Source of the DNA: JAIBJN01 sp035762005
GTDB taxonomy: Bacteria; Actinomycetota; Thermoleophilia; Gaiellales; Gaiellaceae
Direction of reading: 5' to 3'
NCBI GenBank assembly: GCA_035762005.1
Contig: DASTQA010000024.1
Location: 9,947 to 73,946 of the forward strand
Length of the DNA stretch: 64,000 nt
Part shown: positions 1-7,476 of the stretch, in pieces
How positions within the stretch are numbered: the first letter of the stretch is position 1
Layout of the letters: every line of letters starts with the position of its first letter
The notes under the pieces: generated by a model
Told to the model about the DNA's origin: nothing
Seen by the model: the letters and a program-made list of their open reading frames with translations, nothing else
Databases searched by the model: none
Translations under genes and position numbers: made by a program

Positions 1-1
1 C

Positions 2-454
2 GGGATCGAGGCGATTCCCGACCTGCTCAAGGAGGCGCCCGAGACGAGGATCCTCGTGCTCTCGATGCAGGACGACCCCAGCTACGTCCGCGAGGCGTTC
101 GGGGCGGGGGCCTGGGGCTACGTGCTCAAGGAGGCGGCGGACGCCGAGGTCGTCGAGGCCATCCGGCAGGTCGCGGGCGGCGAGCACTACGTCCACCCGG
201 CGCTCGGCGCGCGGCTCGCCGCGGCCGACGCCCAGGCGGCGCGCGCGGCCGAGGAGGACCCGCTCTCCGAGCGGGAGCGGGAGGTGCTCCGCCTGCTGGC
301 GCTCGGGCACACGAACCAGGAGATCGCCAAGATGCTCTACATCTCCGTGCGCACGGCGGAGACGCACCGGGCGCACATCATGCAGAAGCTCCGCCTGGCG
401 ACCAGGGCGGAGCTCGTCCGCTACGCGCTCGAGGCCGGGCTCCTCAGCGAGTAG
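2..454 (+). CDS. NarL/FixJ-family response regulator, C-terminal part
   Basis: The gene enters from the left edge, so its start and the phospho-acceptor Asp are not visible. The 150 visible residues hold the second half of a receiver domain (ILVLSMQDD, then GYVLKEA with the conserved Lys) and a LuxR-type helix-turn-helix from about residue 87 (LSEREREVLRLLALG, then TVETH-like RTAETHRAHI). Proteins of this build bind DNA as phosphorylated dimers, usually paired with a histidine kinase, which is not seen here. Its neighbours are stress genes, so it could be their DosR/DevR-like regulator; that link is inference. The end overlaps the convergent oxidoreductase gene by 11 bases. Confidence 0.93.
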   Translation, partial: GIEAIPDLLKEAPETRILVLSMQDDPSYVREAFGAGAWGYVLKEAADAEVVEAIRQVAGGEHYVHPALGARLAAADAQAARAAEEDPLSEREREVLRLLALGHTNQEIAKMLYISVRTAETHRAHIMQKLRLATRAELVRYALEAGLLSE

Positions 455-1598
455 GCCGGGCCGCCGTCGTGCCGTACGCGAGCCCGGCGTGCTCGGCGAG
501 GTACGGCCCGAGGTAGCGGGCCGCGATCTTGCCGCCGGGCCACCAGAGCGGCTCGTCGGCCGTCTCGGAGGCCTCGCCGTGCCCCCCGCCGATCTCGGCG
601 CGCAGGTACGTCGGCCCGTTCCCCGTGAGGACGAGGCCGCGGAGGACGGGCTCGAACGGAGCCGGCGTGACCGCCGCGCCGGCCGCCGAGGCGATCGTCT
701 CGGCGACCGCATCCGCCTGCTGGGCCGCGAGGCCTCCCTGCTTGACACCGAAGCTCGTGATGTCGCCCGCGGCGTAGACGTCCTCGGCCCCGACCACCCG
801 CCCGTGCGCGTCCACGCGCAGGAAGCCGTCGGCGTCCTGCGGGAGGCCGGGCACGAACGCGCCGGCGAGCCGCGGCAGGGCGACGGCCCGGTCGGCGCGC
901 ACCGGCGCGCCGGGGACGACCGTGAGGGCCCCGTCCTCGAAGGCGTCGGGGTACGTTCGCAGGCGGAGGGCGACGCTCTTGGCCGCGAGGAGCTCGGAGA
1001 GGCGCTCGCTCGCCTCGGTCCCGAAGACTCCGAGCGGGGCCTCCTCGGGCGTCACGAGCGTCAGCTCGACGCGATCGGGACCAAGCCGGGAGGCGGTCAG
1101 GAGGACGAGCTCGTAGAGCGGGAGCGCCCACGTGACGCCCCCGGGGGCGGCGAAGACGATGCTGCGGACGCGCGCCTCCTCGGCGTCCTCGAGGAGCGTC
1201 CGGAACGCCGGGACGTCCTCGGGGCCGCGGAACGTGAGCGCGCCGCGGACGGCGACGCGCGGCCCGGCCCCGAGGGCGACGACGAGCGCGTCGTAGGGGA
1301 TCACGGTGCCGTTGGCGGTCTCGAGCCGCTTGCGGCCGGTGTCGACCGAGCGCAGCGAGCCGAGGCGGTGCCTGGCCCCGCATCCGGCCAGGAGGCGGTC
1401 GAGGTCGAACCTCTGCACCTCGCCCTGCCCGAACGGCTCCGCGACCGCGAGCGGCCGGTAGACGAAGTCGCGGCCGGGGGCGAGGATCTCGACGTCGACG
1501 CGCTCCTCCGCGAGCTGCCGAAGGCCGACCGCCGCCTCGAGCGCCGCCACGCCGCCTCCGGCGATGACCACGCGGTAGGGGGTGCTTGCCGGAGTCAT
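444..1598 (-). CDS. NAD(P)/FAD-dependent oxidoreductase (NDH-2/SQR-like)
   Basis: A 384-residue flavoprotein. The N-terminal Rossmann motif VVIAGGGVAALEAA binds FAD. DVYAAGDITSFG near the C-terminus is the second FAD motif, with Gly-Asp contacting the flavin ribityl chain. The C-terminal segment LWWPGGKIAARYLGPYL resembles the membrane-proximal end of sulfide:quinone oxidoreductase and type II NADH dehydrogenase relatives. The two redox cysteines of true SQR are not evident, so the substrate is open. ATG at 1598 was preferred over an upstream in-frame ATG at 1679 because the Rossmann fold starts directly after it and GGAG lies just upstream. It is divergent from a universal stress gene across 130 bases containing a palindrome. 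Confidence 0.85.
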   Translation of the reverse strand: MTPASTPYRVVIAGGGVAALEAAVGLRQLAEERVDVEILAPGRDFVYRPLAVAEPFGQGEVQRFDLDRLLAGCGARHRLGSLRSVDTGRKRLETANGTVIPYDALVVALGAGPRVAVRGALTFRGPEDVPAFRTLLEDAEEARVRSIVFAAPGGVTWALPLYELVLLTASRLGPDRVELTLVTPEEAPLGVFGTEASERLSELLAAKSVALRLRTYPDAFEDGALTVVPGAPVRADRAVALPRLAGAFVPGLPQDADGFLRVDAHGRVVGAEDVYAAGDITSFGVKQGGLAAQQADAVAETIASAAGAAVTPAPFEPVLRGLVLTGNGPTYLRAEIGGGHGEASETADEPLWWPGGKIAARYLGPYLAEHAGLAYGTTAARPTR

Positions 1599-1656
1599 GG
1601 GCTCCACTCTGCGTCCCGCGGCGAGAGGCGGCATCCGGCTCGATGCTGAAGCCGCC

Positions 1657-1671
1657 TGCGGAAAACCCGCA
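1657..1671. promoter_or_regulatory. Palindrome in divergent stress-gene promoter (candidate operator)
   Basis: TGCGGAAAACCCGCA is an inverted repeat (TGCGG / CCGCA) centred between the flavin oxidoreductase start (1598) and the universal stress gene start (1729). A 13/15 identical site lies at 5889-5903 in another divergent promoter of the same cluster. Position and recurrence suggest a regulator site; the binding protein is unknown. Confidence 0.45.
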
Positions 1672-1728
1672 TCGGTCACCCGGCTGCGACCGGATGCACG
1701 CCGTCCGGTCCTCCATCAGACTGCCGGC

Positions 1729-2157
1729 ATGAAGAACATCCTCATTGCCACTGACGGCTCCGCGGGAGCCGCCGCCGCCGTGTCCGCGGGTCTCGACCTC
1801 GTGCGCGACGGCGACGGCACGGCGACGGTCGTCTACGTCCGCGAGGGCATCGGGCCTCTCGGCGATCCTTTCTACCAGCGGAAGCTGACCGAGCAGATGC
1901 ACGAGGCCGAGGCGGTCCTCGAGCGCGCGCGGGCCCAGGCCCGGGAGGCCGGCGTGCCCGTCGAGACTGAGATCCTCGAGGGCGACGCCCCCGAGGCGCT
2001 CGTCGAGCTCGCGCGCTCGCGCGGCGCGGACGTGATCGTCATCGGCTCCCGTGGGCTCGGCACCGTCAAGGGCACGCTCCTCGGGAGCGTCTCCTCGGCA
2101 GTCGTCCACCGGGCCGACCGCCCCGTCCTCGTCGTCAAGGAGCCGGGTGGCGCCTAG
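1729..2157 (+). CDS. Universal stress protein (UspA family)
   Basis: A 142-residue single Usp domain. The N-terminal strand reads ILIATDGS and the ATP-binding signature G-x2-G-x9-GS is intact (GSRGLGTVKGTLLGS), followed by the terminal strand PVLVVK. ATP-binding Usp proteins act in dormancy, hypoxia and starvation. The start is the ATG directly before KNILIA; the longer in-frame reading upstream runs through the promoter. It is the first gene of a run that overlaps the next gene (start at 2147) by 11 bases. Of the three Usp genes in the first 8 kb this is the best match to the ATP-binding consensus. Confidence 0.93.
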   Translation: MKNILIATDGSAGAAAAVSAGLDLVRDGDGTATVVYVREGIGPLGDPFYQRKLTEQMHEAEAVLERARAQAREAGVPVETEILEGDAPEALVELARSRGADVIVIGSRGLGTVKGTLLGSVSSAVVHRADRPVLVVKEPGGA

Positions 2158-2464
2158 CCGCCGCAGCTACGCGGTCGTCTGGCGCGGGCCGGACGGCGTC
2201 GCGCAGCCCGGGCGCCTGACGATCGCCCGCAACGCCGTGCGGCTCGAAGGCGGGCGCGGGCGCCTCTCGGCGCTCACCGTGCCGTACGCCGACCTCGCGG
2301 CCGTCCGGATGGCCTCGTACGGGGAGCGGGTCGGCGGCCGCCCGACACTCGTCCTCCAGCGTGGCCGCGGCGCCCCGGTCCGCGTGGCCGCGGTCGGGGA
2401 CCCGGGCAGCCTGGCCGAGGTCCTCGAGCGGCTGACGGCGTCCGTCCCGGTCCCGGAGGCATGA
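2147..2464 (+). CDS. Small hypothetical protein, possible PH-like fold
   Basis: About 105 residues with no family recognised. GTG at 2147 is preferred: AAGGAG stands four bases before it, and translation would couple to the upstream stress gene, whose stop lies 11 bases inside. The pattern of short strands (YAVVWRGPDG, RLTIARNAVRLEG, LTVPYADLAAVRM, PTLVLQR) and a C-terminal helix (SLAEVLERLTAS) resembles a pleckstrin-homology-like barrel. There are no membrane segments or cysteines. Its stop overlaps the next ATG (ATGA), so it is probably co-transcribed with both neighbours. Confidence 0.6.
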   Translation: MAPSRRSYAVVWRGPDGVAQPGRLTIARNAVRLEGGRGRLSALTVPYADLAAVRMASYGERVGGRPTLVLQRGRGAPVRVAAVGDPGSLAEVLERLTASVPVPEA

Positions 2465-2754
2465 GCCGCCTCGTCGTCGTCGCCCCGCTCGAGGCCGGCA
2501 TGCGCTCGCGCGCCGAGGAGCTGCTGCGCGAGGGCCCTCCGTTCGCGCTCGACGAGACGGCGTTCGACCGCCACATCGTCTTCCTCACCGACGAGGAGGT
2601 CGTGTTCGTCTTCGAGGGGCCCGGCGAGACGGGCACGCTCAACCTGCCGGCGGAGAGCCTCGACCTGCTCCATGCGGCGCAGGCGTGGCGCGAGTGCCTC
2701 GCCGGGCGCCCCCGGGTCGCCGTGACGGCGTTCTCCTGGGAGCGCCCCGGCTAG
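2461..2754 (+). CDS. Small hypothetical protein, paralogue of the facing gene
   Basis: 97 residues. It is clearly homologous to the convergent gene at 2768-3085: both have a first strand LVVVAPL / LAVIAQL, a GPPF box, FDRHIVFL / FDRHLVFL, EVVFVFEG / QVVFVFEG and a terminal SWER. The fold may be a ferredoxin-like alpha/beta barrel, but no catalytic motif is visible. It starts at an ATG overlapping the preceding stop, so it belongs to the Usp transcription unit. No function can be assigned from sequence. Confidence 0.7.
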   Translation: MSRLVVVAPLEAGMRSRAEELLREGPPFALDETAFDRHIVFLTDEEVVFVFEGPGETGTLNLPAESLDLLHAAQAWRECLAGRPRVAVTAFSWERPG

Positions 2755-2767
2755 GACGCCTCCGGCG

Positions 2768-3085
2768 CTACTCGCCCCAGCTCTCGGCCCACTCCTCCTC
2801 CCGCTCCCAGGAGTACGCCTCCTTCGCGATGCGCGGGAGGCCGTCCAGGAGCGGCTCCCAGTGGCGCAGGGCGCCCATCTTGCGCGCGTCCTTCACCGCC
2901 GACTGGAGCAGCTGGTCGAGCCGGCCGCCCTCGAAGACGAAGACGACCTGGTCGCCCGAGAGGAAGACGAGGTGACGGTCGAAGCCGACCTCGCGGGGAT
3001 CGAAGGGCGGCCCTGAGGCCACGAGCTCGGCCGCCTTCTCCTCGACGCCGGGCTTGAGCTGCGCGATGACTGCAAGGCGCTTCAC
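2768..3085 (-). CDS. Small hypothetical protein, paralogue of 2461-2754
   Basis: 105 residues, sharing with its neighbour the GPPF, FDRHLVFL, VVFVFEG and SWER boxes, with an extra acidic C-terminus. The GTG at 3085 is chosen because AAAGGAGG lies four bases upstream; ATG at 3100 is in frame but overlaps that ribosome site. It ends 13 bases from its paralogue, tail to tail. Its promoter region (3086-3213) carries a palindrome related to those at 1657 and 5889, which ties it to the stress cluster. Function unknown. Confidence 0.75.
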   Translation of the reverse strand: MKRLAVIAQLKPGVEEKAAELVASGPPFDPREVGFDRHLVFLSGDQVVFVFEGGRLDQLLQSAVKDARKMGALRHWEPLLDGLPRIAKEAYSWEREEEWAESWGE

Positions 3086-3165
3086 GGCCCCTCCTTTCAT
3101 CCGGGGTCGCCTCCATGCTCGCGGCTCTCGGGCGGGTCGCCATCCGGAGCCCCGCCGATTGCCCG

Positions 3166-3181
3166 TGCGGGGAACTACGCA
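3166..3181. promoter_or_regulatory. Weak third copy of the cluster palindrome
   Basis: TGCGGGGAACTACGCA lies 81 bases upstream of the small gene starting at 3085. Its outer halves (TGCGG / CGCA) match the sites at 1657 and 5889, but it is one base longer and its centre differs, so it is a weaker candidate operator. Confidence 0.25.
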
Positions 3182-3213
3182 ACCGGCGGCGGCTCGGGTC
3201 GCGGAGGCCCCTC

Positions 3214-5826
3214 CTACCACGTCTTCAGCCGAGGAGCGGCCTCGGGCCGGCGCAGGCGCACGCGTGCGTCGACGGCGACGCAGCCCCGGGGGAGGCCCAG
3301 CACCGGGTTCAGGTCGAGCTCGGCGACCTCGTGCCGGTCCTCCGCGAGGGCGGCGAGGCGGTGGACGAGCGAGGTGAGCGCGTCGGCGTCGGCGGCGGGT
3401 CTCCCCCTGAACCCCCGCACGAGCCGGCCCGCCTTGCCGCCGAGGACGAGCTCCTCGGCGTCGGCGTCGGTGAGCGGCGCGATCCGGAACCCCGCGTCCC
3501 CGATCAGCTCCGCGAGCACGCCACCGGGCCCGAAGGCGACGAGCGGCCCGAAGACGGGATCCTGGACGACGCCCGCGAGGAGCTCGACGCCGCCCGCGAT
3601 CATCGGCTGGACGACGAGCGGGGGGCCGATCCGCTCGGCGGCCGCCCGGACCTCCTCCTCGCTCTCGAGGTCGAGGGCGACGCCCGCGCGCTCGGTCTTG
3701 TGGACGCCCGCCTCGGCAGTCTTGACGACGGCGGGGAGGCCCAGCTCGACCGCCGCGACGACGGCCTCGTCCACGGTCCCGACCACCTGCTCGGGCACGA
3801 GCGGGACGCCGTAGGCGGCGAGGAGGGCGCGCGCCTCCGCGGGCGGCAACCAGACGTCGTCGGCCCCCGCGAGCGCCGAGCCGACGATCTCGGCGGCGGC
3901 GGCCGCGTCCACCTCGGGCCGGGGCGGCACCGAGCCGGCCGGCCGCCGGAGCCAGGCGGACCGCTCGACCGCGCGCGCGAGCGCCCGCGCGGCGGACTCC
4001 GGGTACGGGTACGTGCCCGGCGGCCGCTCGGCCGCGACGACGACCGGGACGACCGGCTTGCCGTGCGTGTCGACCGCCTCGATCGCCGCCAGCACGTCCT
4101 CGGAGCGGGTCGAGGCGGCGGGGACGAAGAGGACGAGCACGGCGTCGACGCCCGGGTCGGCGACGATCGGCGGCAGCGCGGCGCCGTACCCTGCCGCGGT
4201 CGCGGAGCCGAGGACGTCCACGGGATTCGCGACGCTCGCGGCCGCGGGAAGCTGCGCACGCAGGGCCCCCGCCGTCTCGGCCGAGAGGCCGGCGAGCTCC
4301 AGGCCGGCACCCTCGCAGGCGTCCGCGCAGAGGATCCCGAGCCCGCCGGCGTTCGTGAGGAGGGCGACGCGCGGGCCGGCCGGGAGCGGGAAGCGGGAGA
4401 GCGCCATCGCCGTGTCGACGAGCTCCTCGAGGCTGCCCGCCCGGACGACGCCCGCCTGGCGGAAGAGGGCCTCCACCGCCTTCTCGGATCCCGCCAGGGC
4501 TGCGGTGTGCGAGCTGGCCGCGCGCGCGCCTGCGCGGGTGACGCCGCTCTTCACTGCCAGGACCGGCTTGCGCCGGGCGAGGCGACCGGCGATGCGTCCG
4601 AACTTGCGCGGGTTGCCGAAGGACTCGAGGTAGAGCAGGACGAGCCCGGTGTCGGGGTCGTCCTCCCAGTACTCGAGCAGGTCGTTCGAGGAGACGTCCG
4701 CCTTGTTGCCGACGGAGACGAAAGCGGAGAAGCCGAGGCCCCGCGCGGTCGCCTCCTCGAGGAGCGCGAGCCCGAGCGCGCCGCTCTGGGAGGAGAAGCC
4801 GATCGGGCCGGGGGGGAACGGGTGGGGCGCGAAGGTCGCGTTCAGGCGTGCCGCCGTGACGGCGATCCCCAGGCAGTTGGGGCCGATGAGCCGGGCGCCG
4901 TGCCGGCGGACGAGCTCGAGCAGCAGCTCCTCGCGCTCCCGCCCCTCCGGGCCGACCTCCGCGAAGCCCGCCGAGATGACGCAGAAGGCGCGGACGCCCT
5001 GCACGAGCGCCTCCTCGACGCCGGCGAGGACGTGCTCGGCTGGGAGGCAGACGACGGCGAGGTCGACGGGGGTCGCCGCCTCGGCGAGCGAGCGGTGGGC
5101 CGTGAGGCCGGCGACCGGGTCACCGGACCTGTTGACCGGGAGCACAGTCCCCTCGAAGCCCGCGGCGACGATGTTCGCGACGACCGTGTTGCCGATCGAC
5201 CCCGCGCGCGGCGATGCGCCCAGGACCGCGACGGACGAGGGTGCGAAGAACGGCCGCAACGAGGCGACGACCGCCTCGTGGTCGCGCGCCGCCACGGCGG
5301 CGCGGTAGGCCTCCGTGGCGGCGATCGGGAAGCGAACCTCGATCTCCCCCTGGGCGAGGGTCCGCCGCACCTCGAACCCGGCCGCCTGGAAGACGGTGAG
5401 CATGGCCGTGTTCTCCGGCAGCACCTCGGCGACGAACTCGGTGACTCCCGCGTCGCCGGCCGTGTCCGCGAGCTGCTCGAGGAGGCGCGTGCCGACCCCC
5501 CGTCCCTGGAGGGCGTCCTCGACGGCGAAGGCGACCTCGGCGCGGCGGACGTCACGGAGTCGGACCCAGCCGGCATGGGCGACGACGCGCTCGCCCCCCT
5601 CCGCGCCAAGGGTCGCGATCAGGTCGCCGCGCTCGTCCCAGTCCGGCGCGAGGAAGGGCTGGACGAGGCGGGCGTCCACCGTCGGCAGCCCGTGGAAGCG
5701 CGAGTGCAGGCTCTCCGGCGAGAGGCGCGCGAAGAACGCGAGGACGCCCTCCCTGTCGGCCTCGCGGGGGGCGCGCAGGCGCAGCGTCGTGCCGTCGCGC
5801 AGGATGACGTCGCGCACGACCTCCAT
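3214..5826 (-). CDS. GNAT acetyltransferase fused to NDP-forming acyl-CoA synthetase
   Basis: An 870-residue fusion. Residues 8-165 are a GNAT domain with the acetyl-CoA pyrophosphate loop QGRGVG (107-112). A CoA-binding Rossmann domain starts at about 195 (SVAVLGASPRAGSIG). Next come the succinyl-CoA-ligase-like alpha region (IGPNCLG, FSSQSGALG, SSHTAALAGS) and an ATP-grasp beta domain with AGVHKTERAGVAL. GNAT-first fusions of this type in actinobacteria include protein acetyltransferases that silence acetyl-CoA synthetase by lysine acetylation. A working ADP-forming synthetase is the alternative, and the His in SSHTAA keeps that open. It is divergent from the PRC-Hsp20-Usp operon. No Shine-Dalgarno is evident at the ATG. 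Confidence 0.88.
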   Translation of the reverse strand: MEVVRDVILRDGTTLRLRAPREADREGVLAFFARLSPESLHSRFHGLPTVDARLVQPFLAPDWDERGDLIATLGAEGGERVVAHAGWVRLRDVRRAEVAFAVEDALQGRGVGTRLLEQLADTAGDAGVTEFVAEVLPENTAMLTVFQAAGFEVRRTLAQGEIEVRFPIAATEAYRAAVAARDHEAVVASLRPFFAPSSVAVLGASPRAGSIGNTVVANIVAAGFEGTVLPVNRSGDPVAGLTAHRSLAEAATPVDLAVVCLPAEHVLAGVEEALVQGVRAFCVISAGFAEVGPEGREREELLLELVRRHGARLIGPNCLGIAVTAARLNATFAPHPFPPGPIGFSSQSGALGLALLEEATARGLGFSAFVSVGNKADVSSNDLLEYWEDDPDTGLVLLYLESFGNPRKFGRIAGRLARRKPVLAVKSGVTRAGARAASSHTAALAGSEKAVEALFRQAGVVRAGSLEELVDTAMALSRFPLPAGPRVALLTNAGGLGILCADACEGAGLELAGLSAETAGALRAQLPAAASVANPVDVLGSATAAGYGAALPPIVADPGVDAVLVLFVPAASTRSEDVLAAIEAVDTHGKPVVPVVVAAERPPGTYPYPESAARALARAVERSAWLRRPAGSVPPRPEVDAAAAAEIVGSALAGADDVWLPPAEARALLAAYGVPLVPEQVVGTVDEAVVAAVELGLPAVVKTAEAGVHKTERAGVALDLESEEEVRAAAERIGPPLVVQPMIAGGVELLAGVVQDPVFGPLVAFGPGGVLAELIGDAGFRIAPLTDADAEELVLGGKAGRLVRGFRGRPAADADALTSLVHRLAALAEDRHEVAELDLNPVLGLPRGCVAVDARVRLRRPEAAPRLKTW

Positions 5827-5888
5827 CGGGACCGCTAGGGCATCACGCCGGGCGGGCCTCGATCTTCCGTGCCTTTGCGGATCCGCGG

Positions 5889-5903
5889 CGCGGCAAACCC
5901 GCA
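5889..5903. promoter_or_regulatory. Second copy of the cluster palindrome
   Basis: CGCGGCAAACCCGCA matches 13 of 15 bases of the site at 1657-1671. It lies between the start of the GNAT/synthetase gene (5826) and the PRC-Hsp20-Usp operon (5985). A second short palindrome, GCGGATCCGC, overlaps its left flank. Confidence 0.45.
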
Positions 5904-5984
5904 GCGCCTGTCGGAGTCGGCCACGATGCCCGCTCGCCTCGTGCGGCCGCAGACTTCGGGGTGAGAACGAGAGGAGGCGCTGCC

Positions 5985-6254
5985 ATGACGCAGATGCATG
6001 CCGACACCGATACGACCTACTGGTCGCGAGACTACTGGCTCGGCCACTGCGAGGGCTTCCGGGTCGACGGGCCGCGGGGACGCGTCGGCTTCGTGGAGAC
6101 GGTCCTCGGCCAGGAGGGCGAGCCCGAGGCGCTCGTCGTCCGGGGCGGTATCCTCGGCTCCCGTGTGCTGCTCGTCCCCATCGCCGCCGTCGAGGACGTG
6201 CGGCCGCGGGCCGAGCGCATTTTGATCCGCGACGAGGACACGGTCGCCCCGTGA
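5985..6254 (+). CDS. Small PRC-barrel-like protein
   Basis: 89 residues. The pattern VGFVETVLG, then LVVRGGILGSRVLLVPIAAVEDVRP and a final strand ERILI, is that of a single PRC-barrel-like domain, a small beta-barrel used as a docking or sensor module. ATG at 5985 has AGGAGG eight bases upstream and is preferred to an earlier in-frame ATG. It heads an operon with Hsp20 and two or three further genes joined by four-base overlaps, which suggests a stress role. Assignment to PRC is by pattern only. Confidence 0.65.
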   Translation: MTQMHADTDTTYWSRDYWLGHCEGFRVDGPRGRVGFVETVLGQEGEPEALVVRGGILGSRVLLVPIAAVEDVRPRAERILIRDEDTVAP

Positions 6255-6604
6255 GCGCCGATCGGGAGCTTCTGGCCGCCACCCGCCTAGCCGCCGAGCT
6301 CGAGCCGACCGCGCAGGTCCACGACGGCTCGGCGGAGTACCGGGTCGAGGTCGAGGCGCCCGGGCTCGCGGAGAGCGACTTCCAGGTCGAGGTCCTCGGC
6401 CGCATGCTCCACGTCACGGGCCTCGACCTGCGCACCCCGGGCTCCGAGTCGACGTTCGAGTTCCTCTTCCGCCTGCCGGACGACGTCGACGCGGCAGGCC
6501 TCGAGGCCGGCTTCGAGGCGGGGCGGCTCGTCCTCCGCGCCGCGAAGGGGACGAGCCCGCAGCGTCCCGTGGAGATCGACGGGGACGGCCCGAGGACGGC
6601 GTGA
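6251..6604 (+). CDS. Hsp20/alpha-crystallin small heat-shock protein (short)
   Basis: 117 residues starting at a GTG that overlaps the previous stop (GTGA). The alpha-crystallin-like core is visible from EYRVEVEAPGL through FQVEVLGRMLHVTG to RLPDDVDAAGLEAGFEAGRL, where the last segment corresponds to the A-x-x-x-n-GvL motif. The C-terminal I-x-I anchoring motif is not obvious, so it may form only small oligomers. Small heat-shock proteins hold unfolding proteins; an Hsp20 with Usp proteins is a hallmark of DosR-type dormancy regulons. It is translationally coupled on both sides. Confidence 0.8.
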   Translation: MSADRELLAATRLAAELEPTAQVHDGSAEYRVEVEAPGLAESDFQVEVLGRMLHVTGLDLRTPGSESTFEFLFRLPDDVDAAGLEAGFEAGRLVLRAAKGTSPQRPVEIDGDGPRTA

Positions 6605-7083
6605 GCCGGATCGTCGCCGGCGTCGACGGCTCTCCGGGCGCGGCGGCGGCGCTTCGCTGGGCCCTCGACGAGGCGCGTCTCCGCGGTGCCACGCTCCACG
6701 TCGTGCACGCCTGGCGGCTCCCGCTCTACGCGGCCGCCCCGGAGGCGGCCTTCGCCGGGGTGACGCCCGCCTCGGAGAGGCTCGACGCGGAGGTCGAGGC
6801 CGTCCTGGCCGAGCAGGCGAGCGGGGTCGTCGACGATGCCGTCGCCTCGCTCGAGCGCGAGTCGGGCGGCGACCTCGGCGTCGAGCTCCGGGTCGAGGCC
6901 GTGCGGGGGCCCGCGGCGGGTGTCTTGCTCGAGCGGGCGGCGGGCGCAGACGCCCTCGTCGTCGGCTCGCGGGGGCACGGCGGCTTCGCGGGCCTCCTGC
7001 TCGGCTCGGTCAGTCAGCAATGTGTCCAGCATGCGCCCTGCCCCGTCGTCGTCGTCCCGGCCCCCGCGCACGGGGAGAAGTAA
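6601..7083 (+). CDS. Universal stress protein (UspA family)
   Basis: 160 residues starting at a GTG that overlaps the Hsp20 stop. It has the N-terminal strand IVAGVDGSPGAAAALRWA, a long variable loop, and a complete nucleotide signature (GSRGHGGFAGLLLGS) before the last strand CPVVVVPA. It is expected to bind ATP. It belongs to the same transcript as the PRC-like and Hsp20 genes, and a third Usp gene follows ten bases after its stop. Confidence 0.92.
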   Translation: MSRIVAGVDGSPGAAAALRWALDEARLRGATLHVVHAWRLPLYAAAPEAAFAGVTPASERLDAEVEAVLAEQASGVVDDAVASLERESGGDLGVELRVEAVRGPAAGVLLERAAGADALVVGSRGHGGFAGLLLGSVSQQCVQHAPCPVVVVPAPAHGEK

Positions 7084-7092
7084 GCTCGGGCC

Positions 7093-7476
7093 GTGGACGT
7101 CCTCGTCGGCTACGACGGCTCCGACGCGGCCAAGCGAGCCCTCTCCCTGGCCGCGAGCCTCGCGGGCGACGGCCGGCTGACGATCGCGAACGTCGCGCCC
7201 GCCCTTCGCTTCGGGCTCCCGGACCCGCTCTTCGCGGAGGAGCAGGAGTCGCTCCTCGCGGAAGCGCTCGCGCTCGTGGGCCGCGAGGAGGGGACGGCCG
7301 CGGTCGGCCTCGTCGGCGACGCGGCGGACGAGCTGGCGCGGGTTGCTGCCGAGGCGGGTGCCGGCCTGGTCGCGGTGGGGACGAACGGGCGGGGCGCGGT
7401 CGGGCGCTTCCTCGTCGGCTCGGTGTCGCTGGCGCTCGCCCGCCAGGCACCGACCGACGTCCTCGTCGTCCCGTGA
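7093..7476 (+). CDS. Short universal stress protein
   Basis: 127 residues from a GTG. VLVGYDGSDAAKRAL at the start and GTNGRGAVGRFLVGSVS near the end define a compact Usp domain. The motif has Asn where most copies have Arg, but the glycines and the GS are kept. The usual loop after the first helix is shortened. Its stop overlaps the GTG of the P-type ATPase (GTGA), so a Usp protein and an ion pump are translated together. Confidence 0.9.
   Translation: MDVLVGYDGSDAAKRALSLAASLAGDGRLTIANVAPALRFGLPDPLFAEEQESLLAEALALVGREEGTAAVGLVGDAADELARVAAEAGAGLVAVGTNGRGAVGRFLVGSVSLALARQAPTDVLVVP

Noticed and set aside
3115..5838. A 907-codon open frame on the plus strand
   Set aside because: It is antisense to the GNAT/CoA ligase gene, rich in Arg/Asp/Glu/Gly with no domain; a third-position G+C shadow.
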